DNA of 64,000 nucleotides, from the NCBI RefSeq assembly GCF_011516925.1, contig NZ_WOTG01000002.1, forward strand, positions 62,001 through 126,000. The letters are read 5' to 3'. The translations under genes were made by a program, and so were the position numbers. The stretch comes from Acetobacter fabarum (GTDB taxonomy: Bacteria; Pseudomonadota; Alphaproteobacteria; Acetobacterales; Acetobacteraceae). Each line of letters starts with the position of its first letter. Within the stretch, counting starts at the first letter, position 1. Of this stretch, positions 25,975-35,243 are shown piece after piece. The notes under the pieces were generated by a model. It ran no database searches. It was not told the DNA's origin and worked only from the letters and a program-made list of their open reading frames with translations.

Positions 25975-27480
25975 ATGCGCCAGCACATCAGCTTTTATGT
26001 GGGGGATACCCTCCACCATCTGTCCAGCCTGCCGCCGGAGTTGACCCTGCTGGACTGGCTGCGCGACCAGCAGGCCCGCACCGGCACCAAGGAAGGCTGT
26101 AACGAAGGGGATTGCGGTGCCTGCACCGTTCTGGTCGGGCGGCTGGAGCAGGGGCATCTGGTATGGCGCGCAGTTAATGCCTGTATCCACATGGTGTGGA
26201 TGCTCGATGGCGCGCAGCTCTTGACCGTGGAGGATCTGCGCAGCCCCGATGGCGCATTGCACCCGGTGCAGCAGGCCATGGTAGACGAGCACGGATCGCA
26301 ATGCGGGTTCTGCACACCGGGGTTTGTCATGTCCATGGTCGCGCTGTCCACGCGCGCGGATCTGGCGGCACTTGAGGGCACGCTGGATGGTGAGCGGATT
26401 ATAAATGAGGCACTGGCAGGCAATCTGTGCCGTTGCACGGGGTATGCCCCCATTGTGCGCGCCATGAAAAAAGCCGCAGCCTACTGCGCCCGGCATGGTG
26501 AACCCATAAGTGCCCGCACGGCGGAGCTGAGCGCGCGCCTACAGGCCCTGCAGGATGGCAAAACAGTGGAACTGCATAGCCCGCAGGGGCGTGTCACGCT
26601 CCCTGCTACGGTGGAGGCACTGGCCACTGCCTATGCGCAGGACCCGGCGGCCGTGCTGGTAGCAGGGGGGACCGATGTTGGCTTGTGGGTCACCAAAAGA
26701 TTGCGCCAGCTCCCCCATATTATTGCCGTGCGTAGCGCCCGCGACCTGCACAAAATCCACACCCGCCCCGATGGCGCGTTGTGGATAGGTGCAGGCGTTA
26801 CCTATACGGAGGCCATGTCCCATCTGGTCGCGCACCTGCCAGCGGCGGCAGATACGCTGCGGCGTATTGGGTCCACGCAGGTCCGTAATGCTGCCACCGT
26901 GTGCGGCAATATCGGCAATGCGTCACCGATTGGGGATGGCCCGCCCATTTTTATGGCCGCAGGGGCGCAATTATACCTGCGTTGCGGGACTGATCGCAGG
27001 GTTGTGCCGCTGGAAGCGTTTTTTCTCGAATACGGCAAGCAGGACATCCGCCCCGGCGAGTTTATAGAAGGCGTGCTTATTCCGCCGTTGCCTGCTGGGA
27101 GCGTGTGCGGGGTGTACAAGGTTTCCAAGCGGTTTGATCAGGATATTTCTGCCGTGCTGGGGGCCTTTGTGCTGGTTATGGCAGAGGATGGCACCATACG
27201 GCAGGCCCGTCTGGCCTATGGCGGCATGGCGGGCATACCCTGCCGGGCCAGCCGGGCGGAGGCTGCCCTTACGGGGCAGACGCGTACCCCTGAAACACTC
27301 CTTGCAGCGCAAGCGGCCATAAAAGAGGATTTTACGCCTCTGTCAGACATGCGGGCCAGTGCGTGGTACCGTGCAACGGTTGCCGCCAACCTGCTGGTCC
27401 GCCTGTTTGAGCCTGATAGGGATAACAGCCCGCACCACGCTCCAACATTACAGAACTGGCAGGAGGTGGCGCATGGTTGA
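25975..27480 (+). CDS. xdhA: Xanthine dehydrogenase small subunit (Fe-S and FAD)
   Basis: 501 residues. The [2Fe-2S] domain has C42, C47, C50 (GCNEGDCGAC), followed by SQCGFCTPGF and NLCRCTGY for the second cluster. The FAD domain from about residue 190 has VLVAGGTDVGLW and the IGNASPIGD loop. XdhA passes electrons from the molybdenum subunit to NAD+. A CGGGAGG site precedes the ATG. The last 8 nt overlap xdhB. Confidence 0.95.
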   Translation: MRQHISFYVGDTLHHLSSLPPELTLLDWLRDQQARTGTKEGCNEGDCGACTVLVGRLEQGHLVWRAVNACIHMVWMLDGAQLLTVEDLRSPDGALHPVQQAMVDEHGSQCGFCTPGFVMSMVALSTRADLAALEGTLDGERIINEALAGNLCRCTGYAPIVRAMKKAAAYCARHGEPISARTAELSARLQALQDGKTVELHSPQGRVTLPATVEALATAYAQDPAAVLVAGGTDVGLWVTKRLRQLPHIIAVRSARDLHKIHTRPDGALWIGAGVTYTEAMSHLVAHLPAAADTLRRIGSTQVRNAATVCGNIGNASPIGDGPPIFMAAGAQLYLRCGTDRRVVPLEAFFLEYGKQDIRPGEFIEGVLIPPLPAGSVCGVYKVSKRFDQDISAVLGAFVLVMAEDGTIRQARLAYGGMAGIPCRASRAEAALTGQTRTPETLLAAQAAIKEDFTPLSDMRASAWYRATVAANLLVRLFEPDRDNSPHHAPTLQNWQEVAHG

Positions 27481-29872
27481 CCCCCACACCATGGCAGCAC
27501 AACAGGCTGAAGCCTCAGGCGTGGCACCCCAAGGCCCCGCACCGGTGGCCGGTGCGGCGTCTTCCTCGCTCAGGCATGAGAGCGCGCATTTGCACGTAGC
27601 GGGGGAGGCGCGGTATGTGGATGATATGCCAACACCGCCCAATGCGGTGCATGTTGCCCTTGGCCTGAGTAGTCGCGCCCATGCGCGCATCATCAGCATG
27701 GATCTGGGGCCGGTGCAGGCTTACCCCGGCGTGGTTTGCGTGTTGAGCGCGCGCGATATAGCGCACCACAACCAGATCAGCTCCGTAGGAGCGGGGGACG
27801 AACCCCTGCTGGCCGAAGACCATGTGTTTTTCTGTGGTCAGCCCTTGTTTGCCGTGGTGGCCCAAACCCGCCATGCAGCCCGCCAGGCCGCAGTGCTGGC
27901 ACGGGTGGAGTACGAGGACCTGCCCGCAGTGCTGAGCATAGAGCAGGCCCGCGCACAAGGGGGAGCACTGGTCTGCCGCTCGCTGGAAATGACACGGGGT
28001 AACGCCGCTCAGGCTCTGGCCAATGCCCCGCACAGGCTTGCAGGCCAACTGGCCATTGGCGGGCAGGAGCATTTTTACCTCGAAGGGCAGGCCGCACTGG
28101 CCTGGCCCGGAGAGGACGGGGAAATGCGTATCTGCTCCTCCACCCAGCACCCGACCGAAACCCAGCACATGGTGGCCCACGTGCTGGGTTGCCCCAACAA
28201 CCTTGTGACCGTGGAAGTCCGGCGCATGGGAGGTGGTTTTGGCGGGAAGGAAACTCAGGCCAACATTGTGGCCTGTCTGGCAGCCCTTGCCGCCGCGCGC
28301 ACGGACCGCCCAGCCAAACTCCGCCTTGACCGTGATGATGACATGATGATCACGGGCAAGCGCCATGATTTTGTGATTGATTATGACGTGGGTTTTGATG
28401 CGCAGGGCCATGTTCTGGGGGTGGATATGGAGCTGGCTGCCCGCTGTGGCTGGTCGGCCGACCTGTCCGGCCCGGTAACGGACCGCGCGCTGTTCCATGC
28501 GGATAACGCCTATTACTACCCCGACGTACGCCTGCGCTCGGTGCCGCTGCGCACCAACACGCAGTCCAACACGGCATTTCGTGGTTTTGGTGGCCCGCAG
28601 GGGGCTGCGGCGGCTGAACGGATGATGGAGCAGATTGCCTTTGCCACCGGGCTGGACCCGTTGGATGTGCGGCTGCGCAATGTGTATGGTACGACCGAAC
28701 GCAACGTCACTCCGTACCACATGACCGTGGAGGATTCCATTGCCGGGGAGGTCATGACCCAACTTGCGCAGGACTGCGACTACCGCAAACGCCGCGCACA
28801 GATCAGGGAGTTTAACAAGACAAGCCAGTACCTACGGCGTGGTATTGCGTTAACGCCGGTCAAGTTTGGTATTTCCTTTACCGCCACGCATTTTAACCAG
28901 GCCGGGGCATTGGTGCATGTTTACACCGATGGCTCGGTGCAGGTGAACCACGGCGGGACAGAAATGGGGCAGGGCCTGCATACCAAAATGGTGCAGATTG
29001 TCATGCGCGAGTTCGGGCTGCCCCATGAGCGGGTGCGCATTACCGCCACCACAACAGGCAAGGTCCCCAATACCTCTGCTACTGCCGCGTCCAGTGGTGC
29101 GGACCTGAACGGCATGGCCGTGCTGGCGGCTGTGCGCACCATCAAGGACCGGCTTGTAAACTTTGCCGCTGCCAAATGGCAGGTTCCCCCCGAACAGGTA
29201 CATTTTACAGCTGATGGTGTGGTGGTGGGGGAGGCTACGGTGCCGTTCGCCACACTGGTCAATGCGGCGTATATGGCCCGTATTTCCCTCTCCTCCACAG
29301 GGTTTTACAAAACACCCAAAATCTCGTGGGATAGTGCAACAGGGCGTGGCCGACCGTTTTATTACTTTGCTTACGGTGCGGCCTGCGCGGAGGTTGTGGT
29401 GGACCTGCTTACGGGGGAAAACCGCATGGAGCGGGTGGACATCCTGCACGATGCAGGTCTCTCCCTTAACCCGGATATTGATATAGGGCAGATCGAGGGC
29501 GGGTTTGTGCAGGGCGCGGGCTGGCTGACCATGGAGGAACTGTTCTGGGATACATCGGGGCGTTTGCGCACCCATGCGCCCAGCACTTACAAGATTCCCG
29601 CCTGTTCCGACCGGCCACGTATTTTTAATGTCAAACTCATGGAAAACGTGCCCAACCGGGAGGAAACCATCTTCCGCTCCAAAGCGGTGGGGGAACCTCC
29701 GTTTGTGCATGGTCTGGCGGTGCTGCATGCCATTTCCGATGCGCTGGCCAGTGTGGACAACTACCGTACCTATCCGGGGCTGAATGCCCCGGCAACGCCC
29801 GAACAGATTTTGCGCGTGGCCGAGCGCCTGCGCCAGCAAGGTGGAGTGGGTCATGCGCAGGTACACACCTAA
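27473..29872 (+). CDS. xdhB: Xanthine dehydrogenase molybdopterin subunit
   Basis: 799 residues; the start at 27473 has AGGAGGTGGC just upstream within xdhA. Molybdopterin-binding motifs include GGQEHFYLEGQ, RRMGGGFGGKE, RGFGGPQG and the C-terminal KAVGEPPF with the catalytic Glu. The family size is about 780-800. XdhAB oxidises hypoxanthine and xanthine to urate, the substrate of the hydroxylase upstream. It overlaps xdhC by 20 nt. Confidence 0.95.
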   Translation: MVDPHTMAAQQAEASGVAPQGPAPVAGAASSSLRHESAHLHVAGEARYVDDMPTPPNAVHVALGLSSRAHARIISMDLGPVQAYPGVVCVLSARDIAHHNQISSVGAGDEPLLAEDHVFFCGQPLFAVVAQTRHAARQAAVLARVEYEDLPAVLSIEQARAQGGALVCRSLEMTRGNAAQALANAPHRLAGQLAIGGQEHFYLEGQAALAWPGEDGEMRICSSTQHPTETQHMVAHVLGCPNNLVTVEVRRMGGGFGGKETQANIVACLAALAAARTDRPAKLRLDRDDDMMITGKRHDFVIDYDVGFDAQGHVLGVDMELAARCGWSADLSGPVTDRALFHADNAYYYPDVRLRSVPLRTNTQSNTAFRGFGGPQGAAAAERMMEQIAFATGLDPLDVRLRNVYGTTERNVTPYHMTVEDSIAGEVMTQLAQDCDYRKRRAQIREFNKTSQYLRRGIALTPVKFGISFTATHFNQAGALVHVYTDGSVQVNHGGTEMGQGLHTKMVQIVMREFGLPHERVRITATTTGKVPNTSATAASSGADLNGMAVLAAVRTIKDRLVNFAAAKWQVPPEQVHFTADGVVVGEATVPFATLVNAAYMARISLSSTGFYKTPKISWDSATGRGRPFYYFAYGAACAEVVVDLLTGENRMERVDILHDAGLSLNPDIDIGQIEGGFVQGAGWLTMEELFWDTSGRLRTHAPSTYKIPACSDRPRIFNVKLMENVPNREETIFRSKAVGEPPFVHGLAVLHAISDALASVDNYRTYPGLNAPATPEQILRVAERLRQQGGVGHAQVHT

Positions 29873-30716
29873 GCAGTTACTTGGCCTTTGGCAGCAGGCA
29901 CCTCAGCCTCTGGTCGTGGCGCGCGTAACGCTTACCCGCGGTTCCACCCCAAGGGAGGAGGGAGCGTTTATGCTGGTCGGGCAGGACGTAGTGGCGGGCA
30001 CGGTTGGCGGCGGCGCGCTGGAACTGGCGTGTGAGCAGCATGCCCGCACCATGCTCCAGTCGGGCGAGGCACTGTGCGAGCGCCAGATAGTGCTGGGGGG
30101 GAGTAATGTCAGCCAGTGCTGTGGTGGCCGCGTGGCCGTAAGGCTGGAAGTGCTGAGTGCTCCGTTATGTGCACAGCTTGAACAGCAACTGGCCCAGCAG
30201 AATACCCAGCGCCCAACCCTGTTTTTGTTCGGGGCGGGGCATGTGGGGCGTGCACTGGCCCACGCACTGGCCCCTTTGCCGTTGCGGCTGGTCTGGGTGG
30301 ACCCGCGCGCACATGAGTTTGGCCATGTGCCCGAAGGAGTGGAAGCACGCGTGACCGCCGTGTGGGACGATGTTCTGGCAACGGCGGAGCCGGGTGCGGG
30401 GGTTCTGGTGTTAACGCCATCGCACACACTGGATGCGCTGATTGTGGAGGCAGCGCTCCTGCAGCCCGGCCTAGCCTATGTTGGGCTTATCGGTTCGCGC
30501 ACAAAACGCTTGCGGTTTGAAAAATCCTTTTCAGAAGTGGGAATTTCTCCAGAACAGCTTGCGGCACTGGTCTGCCCCATAGGGGATAGGGGCGTGCGGG
30601 ACAAACGCCCCGAGGTGATAGCCGCTCTTGTGGCAGCCGAAGTGGTGGAAAAACTGCTCCATCCCGCACAGCAGGGGGAAGGGTTTGCTGGGGCCAGTAT
30701 GGGCGCCAGTGCCTGA
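29853..30716 (+). CDS. xdhC: Xanthine dehydrogenase accessory protein XdhC
   Basis: 287 residues from the ATG inside the xdhB end. The N-terminal XdhC/CoxI region (VTLTRGSTPREEGAFMLV, GTVGGGALE) is followed by a Rossmann domain (LFLFGAGHVGRALAHAL) and the conserved YVGLIGSRTKRLRF. XdhC inserts the molybdenum cofactor, sulfurated, into XdhB and is not part of the mature enzyme. It ends the first purine block; no terminator is obvious after it. Confidence 0.93.
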   Translation: MRRYTPKQLLGLWQQAPQPLVVARVTLTRGSTPREEGAFMLVGQDVVAGTVGGGALELACEQHARTMLQSGEALCERQIVLGGSNVSQCCGGRVAVRLEVLSAPLCAQLEQQLAQQNTQRPTLFLFGAGHVGRALAHALAPLPLRLVWVDPRAHEFGHVPEGVEARVTAVWDDVLATAEPGAGVLVLTPSHTLDALIVEAALLQPGLAYVGLIGSRTKRLRFEKSFSEVGISPEQLAALVCPIGDRGVRDKRPEVIAALVAAEVVEKLLHPAQQGEGFAGASMGASA

Positions 30717-30883
30717 CCGCTAAACTCTGTGCGGCAAGTGTGCAGCAGTTACGTTGGCAGGGTCGGGGAAGAGCCGATTGTGGGCAAAAGACGTCACATT
30801 CTCTAGAGTACATGGCGCATCAATTTTAAAAACAGAATGAAAATGGCAGAGCAGGCCTGTCCCACGCCGTGTTCTGGTTGATT

Positions 30884-30893
30884 GGAATATTCC
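30884..30893. promoter_or_regulatory. Palindrome upstream of the beta-hydroxyacid dehydrogenase
   Basis: GGAATATTCC is a perfect 10-bp palindrome 66 nt before the start codon. A second dyad follows, TCAATTT ... AAATTGA, with 14 nt between arms. Either could be an operator; no regulator gene with a known matching site is adjacent. Confidence 0.3.
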
Positions 30894-30958
30894 GCTCTTT
30901 TCAATTTATGAAAAATTCAGAAAATTGACCGCAATGGATCAATGCAACAGGAGGCAGC

Positions 30959-31840
30959 ATGAAAATCGGGTTTGTTGGTCTGGGCGCTATGGGGCACCCT
31001 ATGGCAAGGCGCCTTCTTGCTGCCGGGCATCAGCTTTGTGTCTATAATCGAACAGCCGCCAAAGCTGCCGACTTTGCTGCTCTGGGCGCGACTGTGGGGG
31101 AAACTCCTGCCATGGTTGCCCATGACGCCGATATTGTATTTTCTATGCTGCTGGATGATGCAACGACTGAGCAGGCGACATTTGGCAAAAATGGTATAGC
31201 CGAAGGGTTATTGCCCAATGCTGTGCATGTCTGTTGCAGCACAATATCCCTCGAGCAGGCACGCCGTTTGCGCGATGGTCATGCAGAACGTGGGCAAACA
31301 TACGTCAGTGCCAATGTTCTTGGGCGGCCTCCTGCGGCGGAAGCGGGAGCATTGTTTGTTATGGCCGCTGGTAAATCGGCCGTGCTGGATTATCTGGAAC
31401 CAGCACTCCAATGTTTTGGCCCTCATATCTTCAGGGTGGGGGATGACCCGTTACAGGCTAATCTTGCAAAATTGTCCCTGAATTTCATGATTTACTCAAC
31501 CATTGAACAGATGGCAGAAGTTTTTGCTCTGAATGAAAAAGCGGGAACAGACCCACGCAAGATTTTCGAGATTATGACAGGCAGCTTCTATACTGCTCCG
31601 ATCCATAAGAACTACGGCAAGCTGATGGTTGACCATGCTTATGACACTCCGGGAGCACCTGTTACTCTGGGCCTGAAGGATGTCGGGATGTTCATGGATG
31701 CCGGGGGAGATTATGGCGTACCACTCCCCTATGCCGCCATTGTTCGTGATCGTTTGTTGAGTGCAGTCAGCGCGGGTGATGCAGACCGCGATTTTGTCGT
31801 CCTGCAGGAACGGGTGCGTCAGGAAAGTGGCTTGAAGTAG
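30959..31840 (+). CDS. NAD(P)-dependent beta-hydroxyacid dehydrogenase family oxidoreductase
   Basis: 293 residues; AGGAGG lies 3-8 nt before the ATG. The N-terminal Rossmann motif GFVGLGAMGHPMARRL binds NAD(P). The catalytic Lys is in LAKLSLNFM. The substrate loop reads ANVLGRPPAAEAG rather than the APVSGG typical of 3-hydroxyisobutyrate dehydrogenase and tartronate-semialdehyde reductase, so the substrate is probably different; imine-reductase-like members share this loop style. It is the first gene after the purine block and begins a stretch of accessory genes. Confidence 0.8.
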   Translation: MKIGFVGLGAMGHPMARRLLAAGHQLCVYNRTAAKAADFAALGATVGETPAMVAHDADIVFSMLLDDATTEQATFGKNGIAEGLLPNAVHVCCSTISLEQARRLRDGHAERGQTYVSANVLGRPPAAEAGALFVMAAGKSAVLDYLEPALQCFGPHIFRVGDDPLQANLAKLSLNFMIYSTIEQMAEVFALNEKAGTDPRKIFEIMTGSFYTAPIHKNYGKLMVDHAYDTPGAPVTLGLKDVGMFMDAGGDYGVPLPYAAIVRDRLLSAVSAGDADRDFVVLQERVRQESGLK

Positions 31841-31874
31841 GGCATGCCAGCGCAGAGAAGCTGGAAGGTTTGGG

Positions 31875-32777
31875 TTATGCCCGCTCAAGATATTGGCTTT
31901 GCAAGCATTGCACTTTGAGATTCCGGGTGAGTTTGTCCAGTGTTTCGCTTTTCAGGCGCGGAGTAACCCAGTGCAGATTAACATTTACTCGGTGCTTTGG
32001 TGCGAGTTCGACAAGCCGCCCGGATTCAAGGTGTGCTTTGGCGAGTGCAAGGGGTTGCAACCCCCACCCCATTCCGGCGAGTGCGAAATCCAGAAACCCC
32101 TGAGGGGTCGGGATATAATGCACCTGTCGGGGCAAAGGGAGTTGGTGGACCTCCTGCAACCACCGTGTTTGCAGCCTGTCCCGTTTTTCAAAGCACATGC
32201 AGGGCGCGTTGGAGAATGCGTCTTGCGTCCGTCCATGAGAAAAATAGCGTTGCACAAAATCCGGGCTTGCACAGGCTGCGTAACGTAACGTGCCAAGGTG
32301 TAGCGTGCGGCAGCCGGGCACCGGGCTTGAATCTGCCGTAACTGCGGCCATGACATCACCCGACCGCAGCCGGTCCGCCGTATGGGCTTCGTCCTCTATA
32401 AGCAGGTCCAGAAAAACCCCGCTTTCTTTTACGAAGCCAGAAATTGCGGATGGAAACCACGTGGCGAGACTATCCGCGTTAACGGCAATTTTGAGCGTGG
32501 GTGAGCGGGAGACGGATAATGCTGCATCTCCAGAAAGCTGAGGAATTTCAGCTTCCAGCAGGCGGACTTTGTCAATATGGGCGCAAAGAGCCTTGCCCAG
32601 CGTGGTGGGCTGGCAGGGCAGACCGCGGATAATCAGCAGCGCGCCCAGTTTTTCCTCATACCCTTTGACGCGTTGTGAAATGGCGGACGATGTAATGCCA
32701 AGAGCCTGAGCCGCTCCTTCAAAAGAACCCTCACGCACAACGGCACTGACAATACCCAAGGCAGCGTAATCCAGCAT
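31875..32777 (-). CDS. LysR-family regulator, ArgP/LysG type
   Basis: 300 residues. It starts MLDYAALGIVSAVVREGSFE with the HTH continuing ALGITSSAISQRVKGYEEKLG, the pattern of ArgP (IciA)/LysG regulators. It is divergent from a LysE-family exporter 72 nt away, the classic arrangement in which the regulator senses Lys, Arg or a related amino acid and activates export. An inverted repeat lies between them at 32814-32831. Confidence 0.9.
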   Translation of the reverse strand: MLDYAALGIVSAVVREGSFEGAAQALGITSSAISQRVKGYEEKLGALLIIRGLPCQPTTLGKALCAHIDKVRLLEAEIPQLSGDAALSVSRSPTLKIAVNADSLATWFPSAISGFVKESGVFLDLLIEDEAHTADRLRSGDVMAAVTADSSPVPGCRTLHLGTLRYAACASPDFVQRYFSHGRTQDAFSNAPCMCFEKRDRLQTRWLQEVHQLPLPRQVHYIPTPQGFLDFALAGMGWGLQPLALAKAHLESGRLVELAPKHRVNVNLHWVTPRLKSETLDKLTRNLKVQCLQSQYLERA

Positions 32778-32813
32778 AAGTAAGGAATGCTTTATATCAT
32801 TTAGAAAAACAAG

Positions 32814-32831
32814 TTTTCCTTATCAGGAAAA
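32814..32831. promoter_or_regulatory. Operator-like dyad between the ArgP/LysG and LysE genes
   Basis: TTTTCCT (32814-32820) and AGGAAAA (32825-32831) form a perfect 7-bp inverted repeat with a TATC spacer, 19 nt before the exporter start. Its position in the divergent promoter region fits a binding site for the LysR-family protein. Which side is the regulator's high-affinity site is unknown. Confidence 0.5.
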
Positions 32832-32849
32832 AGGACATAGTGAAACAGC

Positions 32850-33491
32850 ATGATGCTGTTCCTCATTTCGTTTTGCACTGGTTTTGCGCTTTCCGCATCT
32901 CTGATCGTAGCCATTGGTGCACAAAACCTGTTTGTGCTGCGGCAGGGTCTTAAACAGGAACATGTCGGGGTGATTGTCCTGTTCTGTGGCTTTTCGGATG
33001 CCGTGCTGATTATTGCGGGTGTGAGTGGGGTCGGGGCTTTGGCGTCTGCTCTGCCTGCCCTGTCGGCGGGTCTTACGCTGGCTGGTGCCTTGTTTCTGGC
33101 ATGGTATGGCGCAAAATCACTGTACCGGGCGGCACACCAGAGCAGCATGTTGGCTCAGGTGGATCGTGGGATTTCGTTAAGGCAGGCGCTGCTGGCGGTG
33201 GCGGCTTTTACGTGGCTTAACCCTCATGTTTACCTCGATACAGTGCTGCTGATGGGGGCTGCGGCCACGGCACAGCCTCCATCAGCAAGACCCATGTTTG
33301 CAGCAGGAGCGGCGTCTGCCAGTTTTTTGTGGTTTGCGGCTCTGGGCTATGGGGCACGCCTTTTACAGCCGTTGTTTGCTCGCCCCCGCTCATGGCAGAT
33401 TCTGGATGTGTTTATAGGATGCATCATGTTTACGCTTGCGGGTTTTCTGCTCTGGAACGGCCTTGTGCACTCGTTTCTGGCACGGTCATAA
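32850..33491 (+). CDS. LysE/ArgO-family amino acid exporter
   Basis: 213 residues, about six transmembrane helices. The N-terminal FALSASLIVAIGAQNLFVLRQG and central AFTWLNPHVYLDT are the conserved LysE/ArgO blocks. It is an inner-membrane exporter of basic or related amino acids. AAGGA lies about 16 nt upstream and the start has a doubled ATG. It is paired with the divergent regulator and is probably induced by the exported amino acid. Confidence 0.92.
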   Translation: MMLFLISFCTGFALSASLIVAIGAQNLFVLRQGLKQEHVGVIVLFCGFSDAVLIIAGVSGVGALASALPALSAGLTLAGALFLAWYGAKSLYRAAHQSSMLAQVDRGISLRQALLAVAAFTWLNPHVYLDTVLLMGAAATAQPPSARPMFAAGAASASFLWFAALGYGARLLQPLFARPRSWQILDVFIGCIMFTLAGFLLWNGLVHSFLARS

Positions 33492-33592
33492 TGGCTACTA
33501 TTGGGCTGGATCGCCTTATTGCAGGCAGCGCAGGGGGCATTGCCCTCCTTGCGCTGTTATGGCCGTCAAAACACTCTTTTACGGACCTGAGA

Positions 33593-35122
33593 TTACATCT
33601 GGGCCCCGATCATCCATGGAACCATTTCCTCGTTGCCAACATTGAGCGCTTCGCTCTTACTGTGTTCCCCTGACGCCATGCGGATAATGAAGTGAAAAAT
33701 CTCTTCCCCCATGTCCGTCACGCTGGAATGGCCATCCAGAATACTGCCGCAGTTGATGTCCATATCATCCTGCATGCGGTTATACATGGTGGTGTTTGTT
33801 GCGATTTTGATGGTAGGGGCAACGCGGGATCCAAAACAGGAGCCTCGGCCAGTTGTAAACGCCAGCAGGTTTGCCCCGCAGGCAATCTGGCCTGTGGCGC
33901 CCATCGGGTCATATCCGGGGGCATCCATAAACAGTAACCCGCGTGCATCAATAGGTTCGGCATAGTGGTAAACGCCCTGTAGCGCGGTGGAACCACTTTT
34001 TGCGACCGCACCCAGAGATTTTTCCAATATGGTTGTCAGCCCTCCCTTTTTGTTGCCAGGGGTGGGGTTGTTATCAATGCTGCCGTGTTCGCGCTCTGCG
34101 TATTGTTCCCATCCGTGGATGATATTGACGAGTTTTTCGCCAATATCACGCCGTGCTGCCCTGCGGGTTAACAGGTGTTCTGCCCCATAAATCTCCGGAG
34201 TTTCGGTCAGAATGGCTGAACCACCCTGTGCGACCAGAAGATCAACCGCATGCCCCAGAGCAGGGTTTGCCGTAATGCCCGAATACCCATCCGATCCACC
34301 GCACTGCAAGGCAAGGACCAGATGCGAGAGCGGGAGGGCCTCACGCGTGATAGTGTTGATTTCGGGAAGGATTTTTTCAATCGCGGCAATCCCGGCATCA
34401 ACGGTCTTCTGCGTTCCGCCTTCCTCCTGCATCACAAGGGGGATCAGGCGTGTGCCGGGGTTTACATTCTCGGCCATGAATATGGCGTCCATCTGGTTTG
34501 CCTCACACCCCAGCCCGATCACAAGAACTGCCGCAAAGTTGGGGTGCACCACATAGCCCCCAATTGTCCGCCGAAGTTGCTGGAGGCCTTCCCCCTTTGA
34601 GTCGATACAGCACCCAAAGCCATGTGTGACAGGAATAACCCCATCAACATTAGGGTAGTGCTCAAGAATATCTGACCGAACGAAGTGTTCGGCAATTTTT
34701 TTGACAGTTGTGGCAGAGCAGTTAACCGTGCTGACAATTCCTATAAGGTTGCGTGTTGCTCCCCGGCCATCCGGGCGCAGGTATCCCTTAAAAGTCATGT
34801 GCTCGGCTGGTTCGGGCGAGGGTTTTACCCCTTTGCCAAACGCATAATCCCGCGCAAAATCATGCCCCATAGACAGGTTTTGGATGTGCACATGCTGGCC
34901 GGGAGCAATATCCTGCGTCGCAAACCCTATGATCTGACCATATTTGTGTACGGGATCACCGCGCTGGATTGTTCTTAAGGCAACTTTGTGCCCTCCCGGT
35001 ATCTCGGTCGCAGTGCGCACCCCGTCGGTTCCTTCGAGCAGGCTGCCCGCAGGCAGGGCCAGCGTGGCAATGGCGACATCATCCATCGGATTTAATTTTA
35101 TGATGTTGGCAATCGTGGACAT
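33593..35122 (-). CDS. UxaA/GarD-family hydro-lyase (altronate/galactarate dehydratase-like)
   Basis: 509 residues. An N-terminal SAF-like domain (IIKLNPMDDVAIATLALPAG, HVHIQNLSMGHDF) precedes the large UxaA domain (GYLRPDGRGATRN, THGFGCCIDSKGEG, GLGCEANQMD, LQCGGSDGYSGITANPALG, FTTGRGSCFGS). Family members dehydrate altronate, galactarate and related sugar acids using iron or manganese. No uronate isomerase or reductase is nearby, so the substrate could be another 2,3-dihydroxy acid. It is divergent from a LysR gene that probably controls it. Confidence 0.83.
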   Translation of the reverse strand: MSTIANIIKLNPMDDVAIATLALPAGSLLEGTDGVRTATEIPGGHKVALRTIQRGDPVHKYGQIIGFATQDIAPGQHVHIQNLSMGHDFARDYAFGKGVKPSPEPAEHMTFKGYLRPDGRGATRNLIGIVSTVNCSATTVKKIAEHFVRSDILEHYPNVDGVIPVTHGFGCCIDSKGEGLQQLRRTIGGYVVHPNFAAVLVIGLGCEANQMDAIFMAENVNPGTRLIPLVMQEEGGTQKTVDAGIAAIEKILPEINTITREALPLSHLVLALQCGGSDGYSGITANPALGHAVDLLVAQGGSAILTETPEIYGAEHLLTRRAARRDIGEKLVNIIHGWEQYAEREHGSIDNNPTPGNKKGGLTTILEKSLGAVAKSGSTALQGVYHYAEPIDARGLLFMDAPGYDPMGATGQIACGANLLAFTTGRGSCFGSRVAPTIKIATNTTMYNRMQDDMDINCGSILDGHSSVTDMGEEIFHFIIRMASGEHSKSEALNVGNEEMVPWMIGAQM

Positions 35123-35243
35123 TTTTCTAACCCCGGTTTGAATTCTCCATCTAATTTATAAGGAGGATTTGGAATTGGGTGGGTTGAAATCGTCGCACCT
35201 GTCTGTCAAAGTTTTTTCACCAATCTCAGAGCAGAAGCCACAG

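Noticed and set aside
35169-35243. TTG start with perfect AGGAGG for the GcvA-like LysR gene
   Set aside because: The extension is unlike the family N-terminus; noted as an alternative start only.
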